Source: Alphaproteobacteria bacterium (GTDB lineage Bacteria; Pseudomonadota; Alphaproteobacteria; JANQMY01). Taken from it: a stretch of DNA of 64,000 bases. The stretch covers positions 186,001 through 250,000 of the forward strand of contig JANQPL010000009.1 in NCBI GenBank assembly GCA_028289425.1, read 5' to 3'. The notes below the pieces were generated by a model that saw only the letters and a program-made list of their open reading frames with translations, was not told the DNA's origin and searched no databases. Positions 43,758 to 52,608 of this stretch are shown here, one piece after another. A program made the translations under genes and the position numbers. Each line of letters opens with the position of its first letter. The first letter of the stretch is position 1.

Positions 43758-46205
43758 TTGAAATGTCGGGCGGCAAAAAACACCAAAACGAGAGAGATTG
43801 CCAGCGTGTTGGATAAAACGAAGATCAACCGGGAAGAGGCGTCGCGCTTGGGCGCGGAAACACCGCTCAACGAGCTGATGACCCGCGCGGCGGAGCTGCG
43901 GGACAGCGGCTTTGGCGAAGTGGTGACCTTTTCAAAAAAGGTGTTCATCCCCCTCACCCACCTTTGCAGAGACGTCTGCCACTACTGCACGTTCGCAACG
44001 CCGCCCAAAAAGGGCGAAGCGGCCTATCTGTCGCCGGAACAGGTGCTTTCCATCGCCCAGCAGGGGGCCGATGCGGGCTGTAAGGAAGCACTGTTCACCT
44101 TGGGCGACAAACCGGAACTGCGCTACCGCGCGGCACGGGAAGGATTGGACGGGCTCGGGCACGATACCACCCTGTCCTATCTGGGGGAGATGGCGAAACG
44201 GGTTCTCGATGAAACGGGTCTGCTGCCGCACCTTAATCCAGGTCTGATGACGGCGCAGGATCTCTCCACCCATCGGCAAGTATCCGCTTCCATGGGCATC
44301 ATGCTGGAGACCGTGTCACCGCGCTTGAGCGAAAAAGGCATGCCCCATTACGGGTCGCCGGACAAACTCCCCGAGGCGCGCCTGGAAACATTGCGGCTTG
44401 CGGGCGAAGCGCGTGTTCCCTTCACCAGCGGCTTGTTGATCGGCATCGGCGAAACCCGGGACGAGCGGCTGGACAGCCTGTTCGCCTTGAAAGACGTGCA
44501 TGACCGCTACGGCCATATTCAAGAGATCATCATACAGAATTTCTTGCCCAAACCCGACACCAAGATGCGCGACGCACCTGAGTGTCCGTTGGACGAATTC
44601 CTGTGGACACTCGCGATGGCGCGAATCATTTTTGGGCCGCTGATGAGCATTCAAGCGCCGCCCAATCTGAACCAGGGTCATCTGAAAGATTTGGTCGCGG
44701 CAGGGATCAACGACTGGGGGGGCGTCTCGCCGCTCACACCAGATTTCGTCAATCCGGAAGCACCATGGCCGCATCTGGAAAAGCTTGCGCAAGAGACCGC
44801 CGATGCAGGCAAGGTTCTGTGCGAACGCCTGACCGTTTATCCGGAGTACATCGAGGATCACGGCACTTGGGTCGATCGCAAGATCGCGCCCAAACTGCTC
44901 AATTTGGCGGACGCCAGCGGTCTTGCCCGCTCAGACGATTGGGAAGCCGGCGCGCCGGTGACTGAATTGCCACCACTCAGCGGTTCTACAGCGCCCAACA
45001 TTCGCACCGGCACCTCGGCACGGCTTCATCAGCTTACAGATAAATCACAACGAGGCAGTGGACTATCCGTGCCGGAGATCACGGAACTGTTCGAAACGCG
45101 CGGCAGCGCGGTCGACCATCTGTGCCAGGCTGCCGACGATTTACGCAAATCCGTCTCGGGCGATACGGTCACTTATGTGGTGACCCGGAACATCAACTAC
45201 ACCAATGTGTGCACGTTCAAATGCCAGTTCTGCGCTTTCTCCAAAGGCAAGATGAGCGAGAATCTGCGCGGCAAGCCCTATATTGTCGACTATGACGAAA
45301 TTGGCCGCCGCGCCAAAGAAGCGTGGGACCGTGGTGCCACCGAAGTGTGCATGCAAGGTGGGATCCACCCCGCCTATACCGGCCAAACCTATATCGAGCT
45401 GTGCCAAGCCGCCAAGAAAGGCGCGCCGGACATACACGTGCACGCCTTCTCGCCGCTTGAAGTCTGGCAAGGCGCCAAAACGCTGGGCATTTCGCTGAAA
45501 GAGTTCCTTCAATCTTTGAAAGAAGCGGGCCTTGGCACGCTGCCCGGAACGGCAGCCGAAATTTTGGATGACGATATTCGCCGCGATCTGTGTGCAGATA
45601 AAATCAACACGGCCCAATGGCTCGAAGTAATGGAAACGGCCCATGCGGTTGGCTTCCGCACCACCTCAACCATCATGTACGGCCATATCGAACACCCCAT
45701 CAATTGGGCGCGCCATTTGGCCCGGCTGCGGGACCTACAGAACATGACGGGCGGCTTCACGGAATTCGTGCCCTTGCCGTTCGTGCATATGGAAGCGCCC
45801 ATCTATCTCAAGGGCAATGCCCGCCCCGGGCCCACCTTCCGGGAAGCGGTTTTGATGCACGCCGTGGCGCGCCTGGCCCTTCATCCGGTGATCCCGAACA
45901 TCCAGACCTCATGGGTCAAGATGGGGCTGAACGGTGTGGCCGCTTGCCTCAACGCCGGAGCAAACGATTTGGGCGGCACCCTCATGAACGAAACCATCAC
46001 CCGATCCGCCGGGGCCGCTCACGGCCAAGAAATGCCGCCGGAAACCATGGAAGAGGTCATTCGCTCCATCGGACGCACGCCTCAACAACGCTCAACCACT
46101 TATGGCGCGGTGTCCGAAAGCCAGCGCAAGGCGTCCTTTGGTGCCTCGCCCTTGTCCGACCCGATCACGCATCCCGCCAAGGAATATGAGCGGGTGTTCG
46201 CTTAA
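43758..46205 (+). CDS. fbiC: Bifunctional FO synthase (fused CofG-CofH)
   Basis: 815 residues, two radical-SAM halves in one chain. The CofG half has C-x3-C-x2-C at Cys70, Cys74, Cys77 (THLCRDVCHYCTF); the CofH half has it near Cys485, 489, 492 (CTFKCQFCAFSKGK). Together they make the deazaflavin chromophore FO from tyrosine and a flavin precursor. The fused form is the one found in actinobacteria and F420-making proteobacteria. The ATG at 43758 fits alignment to the family N-terminus; a GTG at 43806 with GAGAGA upstream is an alternative. Confidence 0.95.
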   Translation: MKCRAAKNTKTREIASVLDKTKINREEASRLGAETPLNELMTRAAELRDSGFGEVVTFSKKVFIPLTHLCRDVCHYCTFATPPKKGEAAYLSPEQVLSIAQQGADAGCKEALFTLGDKPELRYRAAREGLDGLGHDTTLSYLGEMAKRVLDETGLLPHLNPGLMTAQDLSTHRQVSASMGIMLETVSPRLSEKGMPHYGSPDKLPEARLETLRLAGEARVPFTSGLLIGIGETRDERLDSLFALKDVHDRYGHIQEIIIQNFLPKPDTKMRDAPECPLDEFLWTLAMARIIFGPLMSIQAPPNLNQGHLKDLVAAGINDWGGVSPLTPDFVNPEAPWPHLEKLAQETADAGKVLCERLTVYPEYIEDHGTWVDRKIAPKLLNLADASGLARSDDWEAGAPVTELPPLSGSTAPNIRTGTSARLHQLTDKSQRGSGLSVPEITELFETRGSAVDHLCQAADDLRKSVSGDTVTYVVTRNINYTNVCTFKCQFCAFSKGKMSENLRGKPYIVDYDEIGRRAKEAWDRGATEVCMQGGIHPAYTGQTYIELCQAAKKGAPDIHVHAFSPLEVWQGAKTLGISLKEFLQSLKEAGLGTLPGTAAEILDDDIRRDLCADKINTAQWLEVMETAHAVGFRTTSTIMYGHIEHPINWARHLARLRDLQNMTGGFTEFVPLPFVHMEAPIYLKGNARPGPTFREAVLMHAVARLALHPVIPNIQTSWVKMGLNGVAACLNAGANDLGGTLMNETITRSAGAAHGQEMPPETMEEVIRSIGRTPQQRSTTYGAVSESQRKASFGASPLSDPITHPAKEYERVFA

Positions 46206-46249
46206 AAGGCGGCAGAACAGCAACTAATCTCCAAAAACCGGCACCCGCT

Positions 46250-46274
46250 CCCGCTCACTCTTCTGTGAAGCGGG
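46250..46274 (+). terminator. Possible terminator after the F420 operon
   Basis: CCCGCT-CAC and GTG-A-AGCGGG form a bulged stem 45 bp after the fbiC stop. Only a weak T-rich stretch follows, so termination here is uncertain. Confidence 0.35.
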
Positions 46275-46409
46275 ATTGATTGCTGTTCATTCGCCGTACA
46301 TCCCACATAGCTTTTAGTTAATGACGGTTCGCATCGGGGACGTCCTCTTCTGGCCGCCGCTAAAAGCGCCAAGAGAGCAACGAAAGAGGTCGCATGAGGA
46401 GCTAGGGCA

Positions 46410-47312
46410 ATGAAATGGCTACGGCGAGGATCGCTTTGGTTTATTGGCCTGCTGCTTGCCTGGGAAGTTTACTATTCCGGGCCGGCGGACTCGGTTCTTG
46501 TGAATGGCTCCCTCACCCTGGCGGAGCGACTTGTTGAAGGCTCCAAAGAACTTCCGGACCTGCTGCAATCGGGCCTTGATTACGCAACCGGTTTCGTTGA
46601 TCGGGTTGGCCATGCAGCGGTCATTGCCTCCGATGCCGTCACCGCCGAACGGCCCAAAAACCTAAAGGCCCTGGACGACGACATCGTCTGGGCGCTCACC
46701 CTGGCCAGCAAACGCACAGGCGTGTCTTATCTTTACCTTGCCAACACCGCGCACCTGGAAAGCAACTTCAATGTGCGGGCGAAAGCGCCCACATCTTCGG
46801 CCACCGGTCTATTCCAGGTGATCGATAGCACCTGGCTTTCTCTGGTGGACGAACACGGGGCGAGATATGGCTGGGGCGGCTATGCCCGCAGCATCGAATG
46901 TTCGGCCCCGGGGCGTTGCCGCGTCGCCGATCCGGAGTTGCGCCAAGAAATCCTGGACCTCCGCTTTGATGGCCAAACGTCCACCTTCCTGGCCGCCGAA
47001 TTCGCCAAGGAAAATAAGCGCCAGCTTGAGCGGAACCTGAACCGCACAGTGTCGGACTACGAGCTTTATGTAGCCCATTTCCTAGGCGTCGCCGGTGCCA
47101 CCAAATTCTTCCGCAATCTGGAGCGGCGCCCGTTCGGGACCGCAGCGGAAACCTTTCCCCAAGCGGCCAAAGCCAACCGCACTATCTTTTATGGCCGTCT
47201 TGGCGCCGCCAAAACCTTCCGCGACGTAGATCAGCGCTTTCAGGAGCGGTGGGCGCTGTGCAAGCCCTATGTGGAAGATTTCACGCCCGACGAGATCCTG
47301 CTCGCCACATGA
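46410..47312 (+). CDS. Membrane-anchored lytic transglycosylase-like protein
   Basis: 300 residues; GAGGAG precedes the ATG. One N-terminal membrane segment (about residues 8-24) anchors a periplasmic SLT-type domain with the catalytic-Glu motif LESNFNVRAKAP and the following SSATGLFQVIDSTW (GLFQ motif). The end (EDYELYVAHFLGVAG-like segment, residues about 211-225) also fits the fold. It should cleave peptidoglycan glycan strands. A paralogue follows at 47546. The pair could remodel the wall for an envelope machine, but no such locus is adjacent. Confidence 0.78.
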   Translation: MKWLRRGSLWFIGLLLAWEVYYSGPADSVLVNGSLTLAERLVEGSKELPDLLQSGLDYATGFVDRVGHAAVIASDAVTAERPKNLKALDDDIVWALTLASKRTGVSYLYLANTAHLESNFNVRAKAPTSSATGLFQVIDSTWLSLVDEHGARYGWGGYARSIECSAPGRCRVADPELRQEILDLRFDGQTSTFLAAEFAKENKRQLERNLNRTVSDYELYVAHFLGVAGATKFFRNLERRPFGTAAETFPQAAKANRTIFYGRLGAAKTFRDVDQRFQERWALCKPYVEDFTPDEILLAT

Positions 47313-47545
47313 CGTCGACATCACTTGAACAGAAACTGCACGGCACGTTCAGCGTGCGTTCAGGACACGGCCGCCAATATCTCAATTATTGCGACAGACA
47401 CGTCCGGTATGTTTGAACGTGCTGAGAAAACAAACAGGATAACCGGCAGGCCCTAGGCCAGCGCGGGGGTCAGCACCGCAACACCGGGCTTCAAAAACAG
47501 TCTGCGCAGCCTTGGTGTAATGGTTTGAATAAAGGGGCGCGTATC

Positions 47546-48490
47546 ATGGCCCGTTTGCTGCATATCCTGTTTGTTGTTTTTTATCGCCGAACTCTGTTGT
47601 CCCTGATGGTGCTGGCGCTTGCCTGGGACTTCTATTATGTGGGCCCGAAAGACTCCGTGTTCTTGTACGGTGTGTTGACGCTTTCCGAGCGCGCCTTGGA
47701 AGGGTCCCGGCACTTTCCGGATTTCATGGATCAGGCCTATGACGCATTTCAGTCCTTCGTCGACCGGGTCAACAACGCAGCGGCCGTATTCTTAGAAACC
47801 TATCGCGAAGCGCGGCCCACAGAATTCGGCGCCGTCGACAAGGACGTGGCCTGGGCGCTCACCGCTGCCGGCTATCGTACCGGGGTTTCACCGGACTACC
47901 TGACCAAAGTTGCGCGCCTTGAGAGCCGGCTGAACGCCGATGCCGCCGACGGCGATGACGATCGAGCCGGACTCTACCTGGTCGATGCAGCCACTTGGGT
48001 GCGCCTGGTGGATGAGCATGGCGCATCTTACGGATTGGGTGGCTATGCCAAAGAGATTACATGCGATCACGCGGCGAACTGCACGGTTGCGTCCAAATCG
48101 GCCGAGCAGGAGATTCTGGAGTTGCGCCACGAGGGCATGACCGCCACGTTCCTTGCGGCCGAGTTGACCCGCCAGAACAAAGAGACTCTAGAGACCCGCT
48201 TATCGCGCGACGTGGAAGATCAGGAACTCTATTTGGCCCATCTAATGGGTGTTGACCGCGCCGAAGTGTTCATCACGTCGCTTGACATGGCGCCGTTGAC
48301 ATCAGCTTCGGATCTGTTCCCTCAATTCGCCTCCGACAATGCGTCCTTGTTCTTCGGCCCGCTCGGTAGTCAGCGGACAATCAATACGGTTCATACACTG
48401 CTGGCCGAGAAATGGACGGATTGCGAAAAAGCGGCGACCCAATACGCCGTGACCACCCCAGTGGCAACGTCCGCAAACGCCCCTTCCTGA
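47546..48490 (+). CDS. Degenerate paralogue of the lytic transglycosylase-like protein
   Basis: 314 residues from the ATG at 47546 (AAAGGGG upstream; an in-frame TTG at 47525 is less likely). Membrane anchor and overall plan match the preceding gene: LAWDFYYVGPKDSV versus LAWEVYYSGPADSV, and LVDEHGASYGLGGYAKEITC versus LVDEHGARYGWGGYARSIEC. The Glu is kept (ARLESRLN), but GLFQ has become GLYL, so substrate binding is probably altered or lost. It looks like a duplicated copy that has taken a structural or regulatory role. Confidence 0.72.
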   Translation: MARLLHILFVVFYRRTLLSLMVLALAWDFYYVGPKDSVFLYGVLTLSERALEGSRHFPDFMDQAYDAFQSFVDRVNNAAAVFLETYREARPTEFGAVDKDVAWALTAAGYRTGVSPDYLTKVARLESRLNADAADGDDDRAGLYLVDAATWVRLVDEHGASYGLGGYAKEITCDHAANCTVASKSAEQEILELRHEGMTATFLAAELTRQNKETLETRLSRDVEDQELYLAHLMGVDRAEVFITSLDMAPLTSASDLFPQFASDNASLFFGPLGSQRTINTVHTLLAEKWTDCEKAATQYAVTTPVATSANAPS

Positions 48491-48504
48491 CGGAATCTGC
48501 ACCG

Positions 48505-49101
48505 TCAGTCGCGGACGTTGTCACCCCCATCATCGAGTGTTTCCGGCCGGCGCCAGTAATTGTATTGGGGCGTCCAGTCGCCCGGCCCCATGCCGGCGAG
48601 CGACAGGAAGTGCCACATGGGGGAGTAAAGATCGCCGGGCCCGAAATTGGCCGCGCTGCGGCGCACGATTTTGTCACCATTGCGCTCATAGATCACGGCA
48701 CCCGGATAATTGCCGCCATCGTCCCCCACTGACTGTTCCGCCAAATAGTCGCCGCCCTCATGGGACGCCGTGCGGAACTTCCACCCCCGGTTCATGGCCA
48801 TGCGCCGTTGAGTTTCCGGCGGATCCTTCGACAGCAGCACCACCGACATCGCGTTCTCTAGATGCGGCAGGATGCCGTTGATCCCATCGGCCCATAATGT
48901 GCAATACCGGCAGCCCTGCCCCATATTGTGAATGGCCAGCAGCTTGTCCTGATCGCCGAACAGTGCCGACAAGGTGGTTTCGCCATCTGGTGTCTGAAAC
49001 GTGTAATCGCGGACGGGCTTTCCCTCTTCCGCTTTGCGCAGCTCCGAAAGTTTCAGGGCTTTTTCGTAGAGTTCCCGCTCAAGGGCTTCCGCTTCGGTCA
49101 T
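48505..49101 (-). CDS. DUF899-family thioredoxin-like protein
   Basis: 198 residues from the ATG at 49101 with GGGAGG upstream. The pattern KLSELRKAEEGKPVRDYTF, then HNMGQGCRYCTLWADG with a C-x2-C (Cys64, Cys67), VLLSKDPPETQRRMAMNRGW and the C-terminal SPMWHFLSLAGMGPGDWTPQYNYW belongs to the DUF899 family. A redox role is likely; the substrate is unknown. It lies 68 bp after the molybdopterin oxidoreductase gene, same strand, so they may be cotranscribed. Confidence 0.82.
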   Translation of the reverse strand: MTEAEALERELYEKALKLSELRKAEEGKPVRDYTFQTPDGETTLSALFGDQDKLLAIHNMGQGCRYCTLWADGINGILPHLENAMSVVLLSKDPPETQRRMAMNRGWKFRTASHEGGDYLAEQSVGDDGGNYPGAVIYERNGDKIVRRSAANFGPGDLYSPMWHFLSLAGMGPGDWTPQYNYWRRPETLDDGGDNVRD

Positions 49102-49169
49102 CGCACACACCTCCCATGAGTGATCGACACCGCAGTGTAGCATCGATCACCGGGAGGTGTGAGGGATGT

Positions 49170-51365
49170 CTATTCCGCGGCCACCGCCGACTGGAGCAGA
49201 CGGATATTGATCGGAATGGAGCTCATCCGCGGGATTCCGGAATAAGGATCGTAATCCTTCTCAACACTGGACAGGCGCCCGGTATTGGAGCCGTGGGTCA
49301 GCACGTCATCGTCCTGACCGGGCAGATCGCCCCAGCAATGGGTCATGGCGATGGACCCTTCGCGCACATCGGGCGCTTCTTCCACAATGCCCTTGATGGA
49401 GGCGCGTTCGGCGATCACTTCGATGATGTCGCCCGTCTTGAGCCCATGTGCCTTCATATCGTCCGGGTTCATAAAGGCCGGATTGTATTTGTACTGGCGG
49501 CTCATGCGCGGGGCGAAGTGCCAATTGGAATTGTGATGGTCGTGGAGGCGCCGGCTGATCATGCGGAACGCGTAGTCTTTTTCGCGGTCCTGAACGATGC
49601 CCGCTTTGACCTCCTCAAGCTCCTTCATCATCACTTCATTACCCACATCGAAGCGCGCCGCATGGCCTTCATCGCGCGGGGCAACCCTCACCTCGGGCAC
49701 GTCATAGATCTTTCCGGCTTCGGATTTCTTGACCTCTGACAGCGGCACGGGCGATTTCTTGAGGAGCGCCTCCCAGATTTCCGAGGCGGTCGGTTTGTTT
49801 GCCATGTCGAGCTTGGTGGCATTGGCCGCTTTGCCGGCCGGATCCATGAAGGACCACGGTTCCAGTGTCAGCTCAAGTCCCATGCGCTGGGAAATACCAT
49901 AGAAGAACTCCCAATCTTCGATCACATCCGAGCCTTCGGGCGGGTCCATGATCTTTTCGCAATGCTGGGCATAGGGCGCCTGATACCCCTCGCCCGAAAG
50001 GCCGATGCCCAGCATTTCCTGAAGCGCGGTGGTGGCTTCATATTCGAGGCTCAGCTTCGGTGCGATGACATAATGGGAGAGCCGCGCAGAAGCCGTCATC
50101 AACGGATCGATACTGATAAAAAGATCAAGCGCGCGTATGGCATCGTAGGTTTTGAGCTGATCCGGCCACGCCATCATCGGGTTACCGCCAAGGCTGATCA
50201 GGGCACGAACTTTCCCCTCCCCGTCCATAAGGATTTCATCGGCAGCAGCGGCCGTCGGCAGGCCCGCCGCCGTATTCGCTAAATTCCGCACACGAAGCTT
50301 CTCGCCGAAGCCCCACGCCGGAAACGGCCCGCTGGGTTGCGCTTTCGCAGGACCGCGGTTTACCAGCACGCCCGGGTTCGGCAGCTTGTCCCCTTCTTGC
50401 AGCCAATGACCGCAAATACTCATCATCGAAAGCAACAGATATTCGGTCAGATTGCCGTAACCGGCCATGTTGGGGCCCGTACCCGCGGTGCAGCCAGCCC
50501 GCGCCGCCCGTGCGATCATGCGGGCCGCTTCTTTCAGCTTCTCCGCCGGAATGTCGGCGCGCGCTGCTACAAAGTCGGGCGTGAACGCATCCACTGCTTC
50601 ACGCAACTCGACAAATCCTTCCACGTTTTCGGTGGTGAACTTCTGATCGTAAAGCCCTTCTTCGAAAATGACGCGCAGCATGCCTGCAAGAATAGCCGGA
50701 TCGTTCCCGGGCTTAGGTTGCAGGTGAATGTTCGCGTGTTTCGCCACGTCGGTCACGCGTGGATCGACCACGACCAATTCAAGGCCGCGCTTCTTTGCTT
50801 TTTGAATCGCCCTGGCCGGATTGACCGGTGTGCCGCCAAACATGGAGACGATGGGATTTGTACCCACAAACATCCACGCATCCGCCTCATCCAAATTCGT
50901 CGTACCGCCTTGCCAGGCGCCATGCAGCGCCGTGGCGATTGCTTTGCCCGGTTGATCGATAGTGACGCTGGAAAAACGCATGGGCGACTCGATTGCATCC
51001 ATCCACGCGTCCGCGAGCCGGTTGGTGGCAAAATTGTTAAATCCGTGCGTGCCCACATAGTATGCGATGGACCGCGGACCATACGTGTCCAGAATATGTT
51101 TCAGTTTCTCGGCGACCTCGTCGAAGGCCTGCTCATGGGGAATGGGGGCATGGGTTCCATCCGCCTGCATTTTCTGTGAATGCAGCAGGCGTTTATCGGA
51201 GTAGTGCATGTAGGGCAATTCGCGACCTTTCACGCACGTATAACCGTGATAGATCGGGTTGTTTTTGTCGCCAACCACTTTGACCGGTTTGCCGTCCTCC
51301 ATCTCCACAAGAATGGGACATTGCGCATGACATACGCGGCAAATCGAATGTTTTACGTCACCCAT
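49170..51365 (-). CDS. Molybdopterin-dependent oxidoreductase
   Basis: 731 residues from the ATG at 51365 with GGAGG upstream. A [4Fe-4S] site at Cys9, Cys12, Cys16, Cys44 leads into the bis-MGD domain (DAWMFVGTNPIVSMFGGTPVNPARAI, LVVVDPRVTDVAKHA, GGNPMMAWPDQLKT) and the C-terminal dinucleotide-binding domain (FMNPDDMKAHGLKTGDIIEV). No Tat signal, so it is cytosolic. Where formate dehydrogenases carry Cys or Sec, this protein reads FSSVTIDQPGKA, so Ser or Asp may ligate Mo and a formate dehydrogenase is unlikely. It may use F420 or NAD(P) through an unseen partner. Confidence 0.85.
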   Translation of the reverse strand: MGDVKHSICRVCHAQCPILVEMEDGKPVKVVGDKNNPIYHGYTCVKGRELPYMHYSDKRLLHSQKMQADGTHAPIPHEQAFDEVAEKLKHILDTYGPRSIAYYVGTHGFNNFATNRLADAWMDAIESPMRFSSVTIDQPGKAIATALHGAWQGGTTNLDEADAWMFVGTNPIVSMFGGTPVNPARAIQKAKKRGLELVVVDPRVTDVAKHANIHLQPKPGNDPAILAGMLRVIFEEGLYDQKFTTENVEGFVELREAVDAFTPDFVAARADIPAEKLKEAARMIARAARAGCTAGTGPNMAGYGNLTEYLLLSMMSICGHWLQEGDKLPNPGVLVNRGPAKAQPSGPFPAWGFGEKLRVRNLANTAAGLPTAAAADEILMDGEGKVRALISLGGNPMMAWPDQLKTYDAIRALDLFISIDPLMTASARLSHYVIAPKLSLEYEATTALQEMLGIGLSGEGYQAPYAQHCEKIMDPPEGSDVIEDWEFFYGISQRMGLELTLEPWSFMDPAGKAANATKLDMANKPTASEIWEALLKKSPVPLSEVKKSEAGKIYDVPEVRVAPRDEGHAARFDVGNEVMMKELEEVKAGIVQDREKDYAFRMISRRLHDHHNSNWHFAPRMSRQYKYNPAFMNPDDMKAHGLKTGDIIEVIAERASIKGIVEEAPDVREGSIAMTHCWGDLPGQDDDVLTHGSNTGRLSSVEKDYDPYSGIPRMSSIPINIRLLQSAVAAE

Positions 51366-51542
51366 GAGGTCCTCCGTCGGCGGCCGTTCGGCGCGGCCAA
51401 ATCGTTTGACCAAAGGCTACCGCTGGCGGCGTCAAAGATCCATCAAATCAAGCAGATCCTGTCCCAGAATCGGACGGTTGGCGCACCTATTCGGCTGGCC
51501 ACGAAGCGTTCGGACAACAGGTCCCAAGGGTTATGCAAAAAG

Positions 51543-52484
51543 TCAGGCTGCCTTGGCGGGGCGGTCTTCCACCTCCGGCATCACTTCTGCAACGAGACGT
51601 TTGGTTTGGTCCATCACATCACCCGCATCACTTGCCATGGGCAGCATGACAAACTTGGAGGCGCCGGCTTCCACATGACGTTTCAGAAGCGAAATCACGG
51701 CTTTCGTGTTTCCGACCGCAAGAGATTCCGTGGGGTCAAATCCCTCGGCGCGCCGGGCAGACACAGCCTTGATCGTCCGTTGCGCGGGCGCATCGTCCAT
51801 GGACCCGAAGCGGAACGGTACCGTCACGCCATAGTGATCATCATCGATGGTGCGGCCATTTTCTTTAAGCGCTTCTTTCACATTCGAGATCACCCGCTTG
51901 GTGATGGCCGGCGTGCACAGGCCCCCAAGCCATCCGGTGCCGATGCGCGCCGTTCGATTCACCGCCGCGTCACTATTACCGCCGATCCATACGGGCAGAT
52001 GTTTTTGCTTGGGCTTGGGTGAAATGGTCGCCTTGGAATATTGGAAGAAACGACCCTCATAACTCACTTCATCTTCCGTCCACAGACGGGTGATAATATC
52101 CAGCACTTCGTTCGCGCGCACGCCGCGCCCCTTGGTGCCGCGGCCTGTCGCTTCCCATTCCGCGTTCCACGGCGCGCCTACCCCAAACACCGGCAGCAAT
52201 CTGCCCTCGCTTAATTGATCGATCGTGGCACATTGCTTCGCCAGCACCAACGGATCGCGATAGCCTGCCACGATGGCATTCATCCCGAATTTGATCTTTT
52301 CCGTGGCCCCTGCCAGCGCGGCCATGACACTCATGGATTCGAATTGCGGCTCTTTGGAGACAAGCCGATCCGATTGCCACAGGGAATCGACGCCGCTCTC
52401 CTCACACAATTCAACAAACTTCCAGAAGGCCTTCGGCTCCGTCAAAGCCGGCACAGTGGACCCCAATCCCAATCGGATGCTCAT
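51543..52484 (-). CDS. Luciferase-like (LLM) oxidoreductase, probably F420-dependent
   Basis: 313 residues from the ATG at 52484 with GGAGAG upstream. The TIM-barrel LLM pattern is clear: VELCEESGVDSLWQSDRL, KIKFGMNAIVAGYRDPLVLAKQCATIDQLSEGRLLPVFGVG, and KHLPVWIGGNSDAAVNRTARIGTGWL. The F420 group, not FMN monooxygenases, typically has this SEGRLLPVFGVG form. An F420 biosynthesis operon only 5 kb away supports F420 use. Substrate unknown. Confidence 0.82.
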   Translation of the reverse strand: MSIRLGLGSTVPALTEPKAFWKFVELCEESGVDSLWQSDRLVSKEPQFESMSVMAALAGATEKIKFGMNAIVAGYRDPLVLAKQCATIDQLSEGRLLPVFGVGAPWNAEWEATGRGTKGRGVRANEVLDIITRLWTEDEVSYEGRFFQYSKATISPKPKQKHLPVWIGGNSDAAVNRTARIGTGWLGGLCTPAITKRVISNVKEALKENGRTIDDDHYGVTVPFRFGSMDDAPAQRTIKAVSARRAEGFDPTESLAVGNTKAVISLLKRHVEAGASKFVMLPMASDAGDVMDQTKRLVAEVMPEVEDRPAKAA

Positions 52485-52608
52485 CTGGTACTCTCCGTGA
52501 TGCAATGTCGCGCCTTTGCGCGTTCACTCATGCTGGCATAAACTGCCGCCCAAGCAAAGACAAGCGTGCGAGACCCATCGCTAACCCATTACCCCACGGA
52601 ATATCTGA

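Noticed and set aside
49170-51365. Formate dehydrogenase assignment for the molybdopterin enzyme
   Set aside because: The expected Cys or Sec active-site segment is absent and no formate dehydrogenase partner subunits are encoded nearby.
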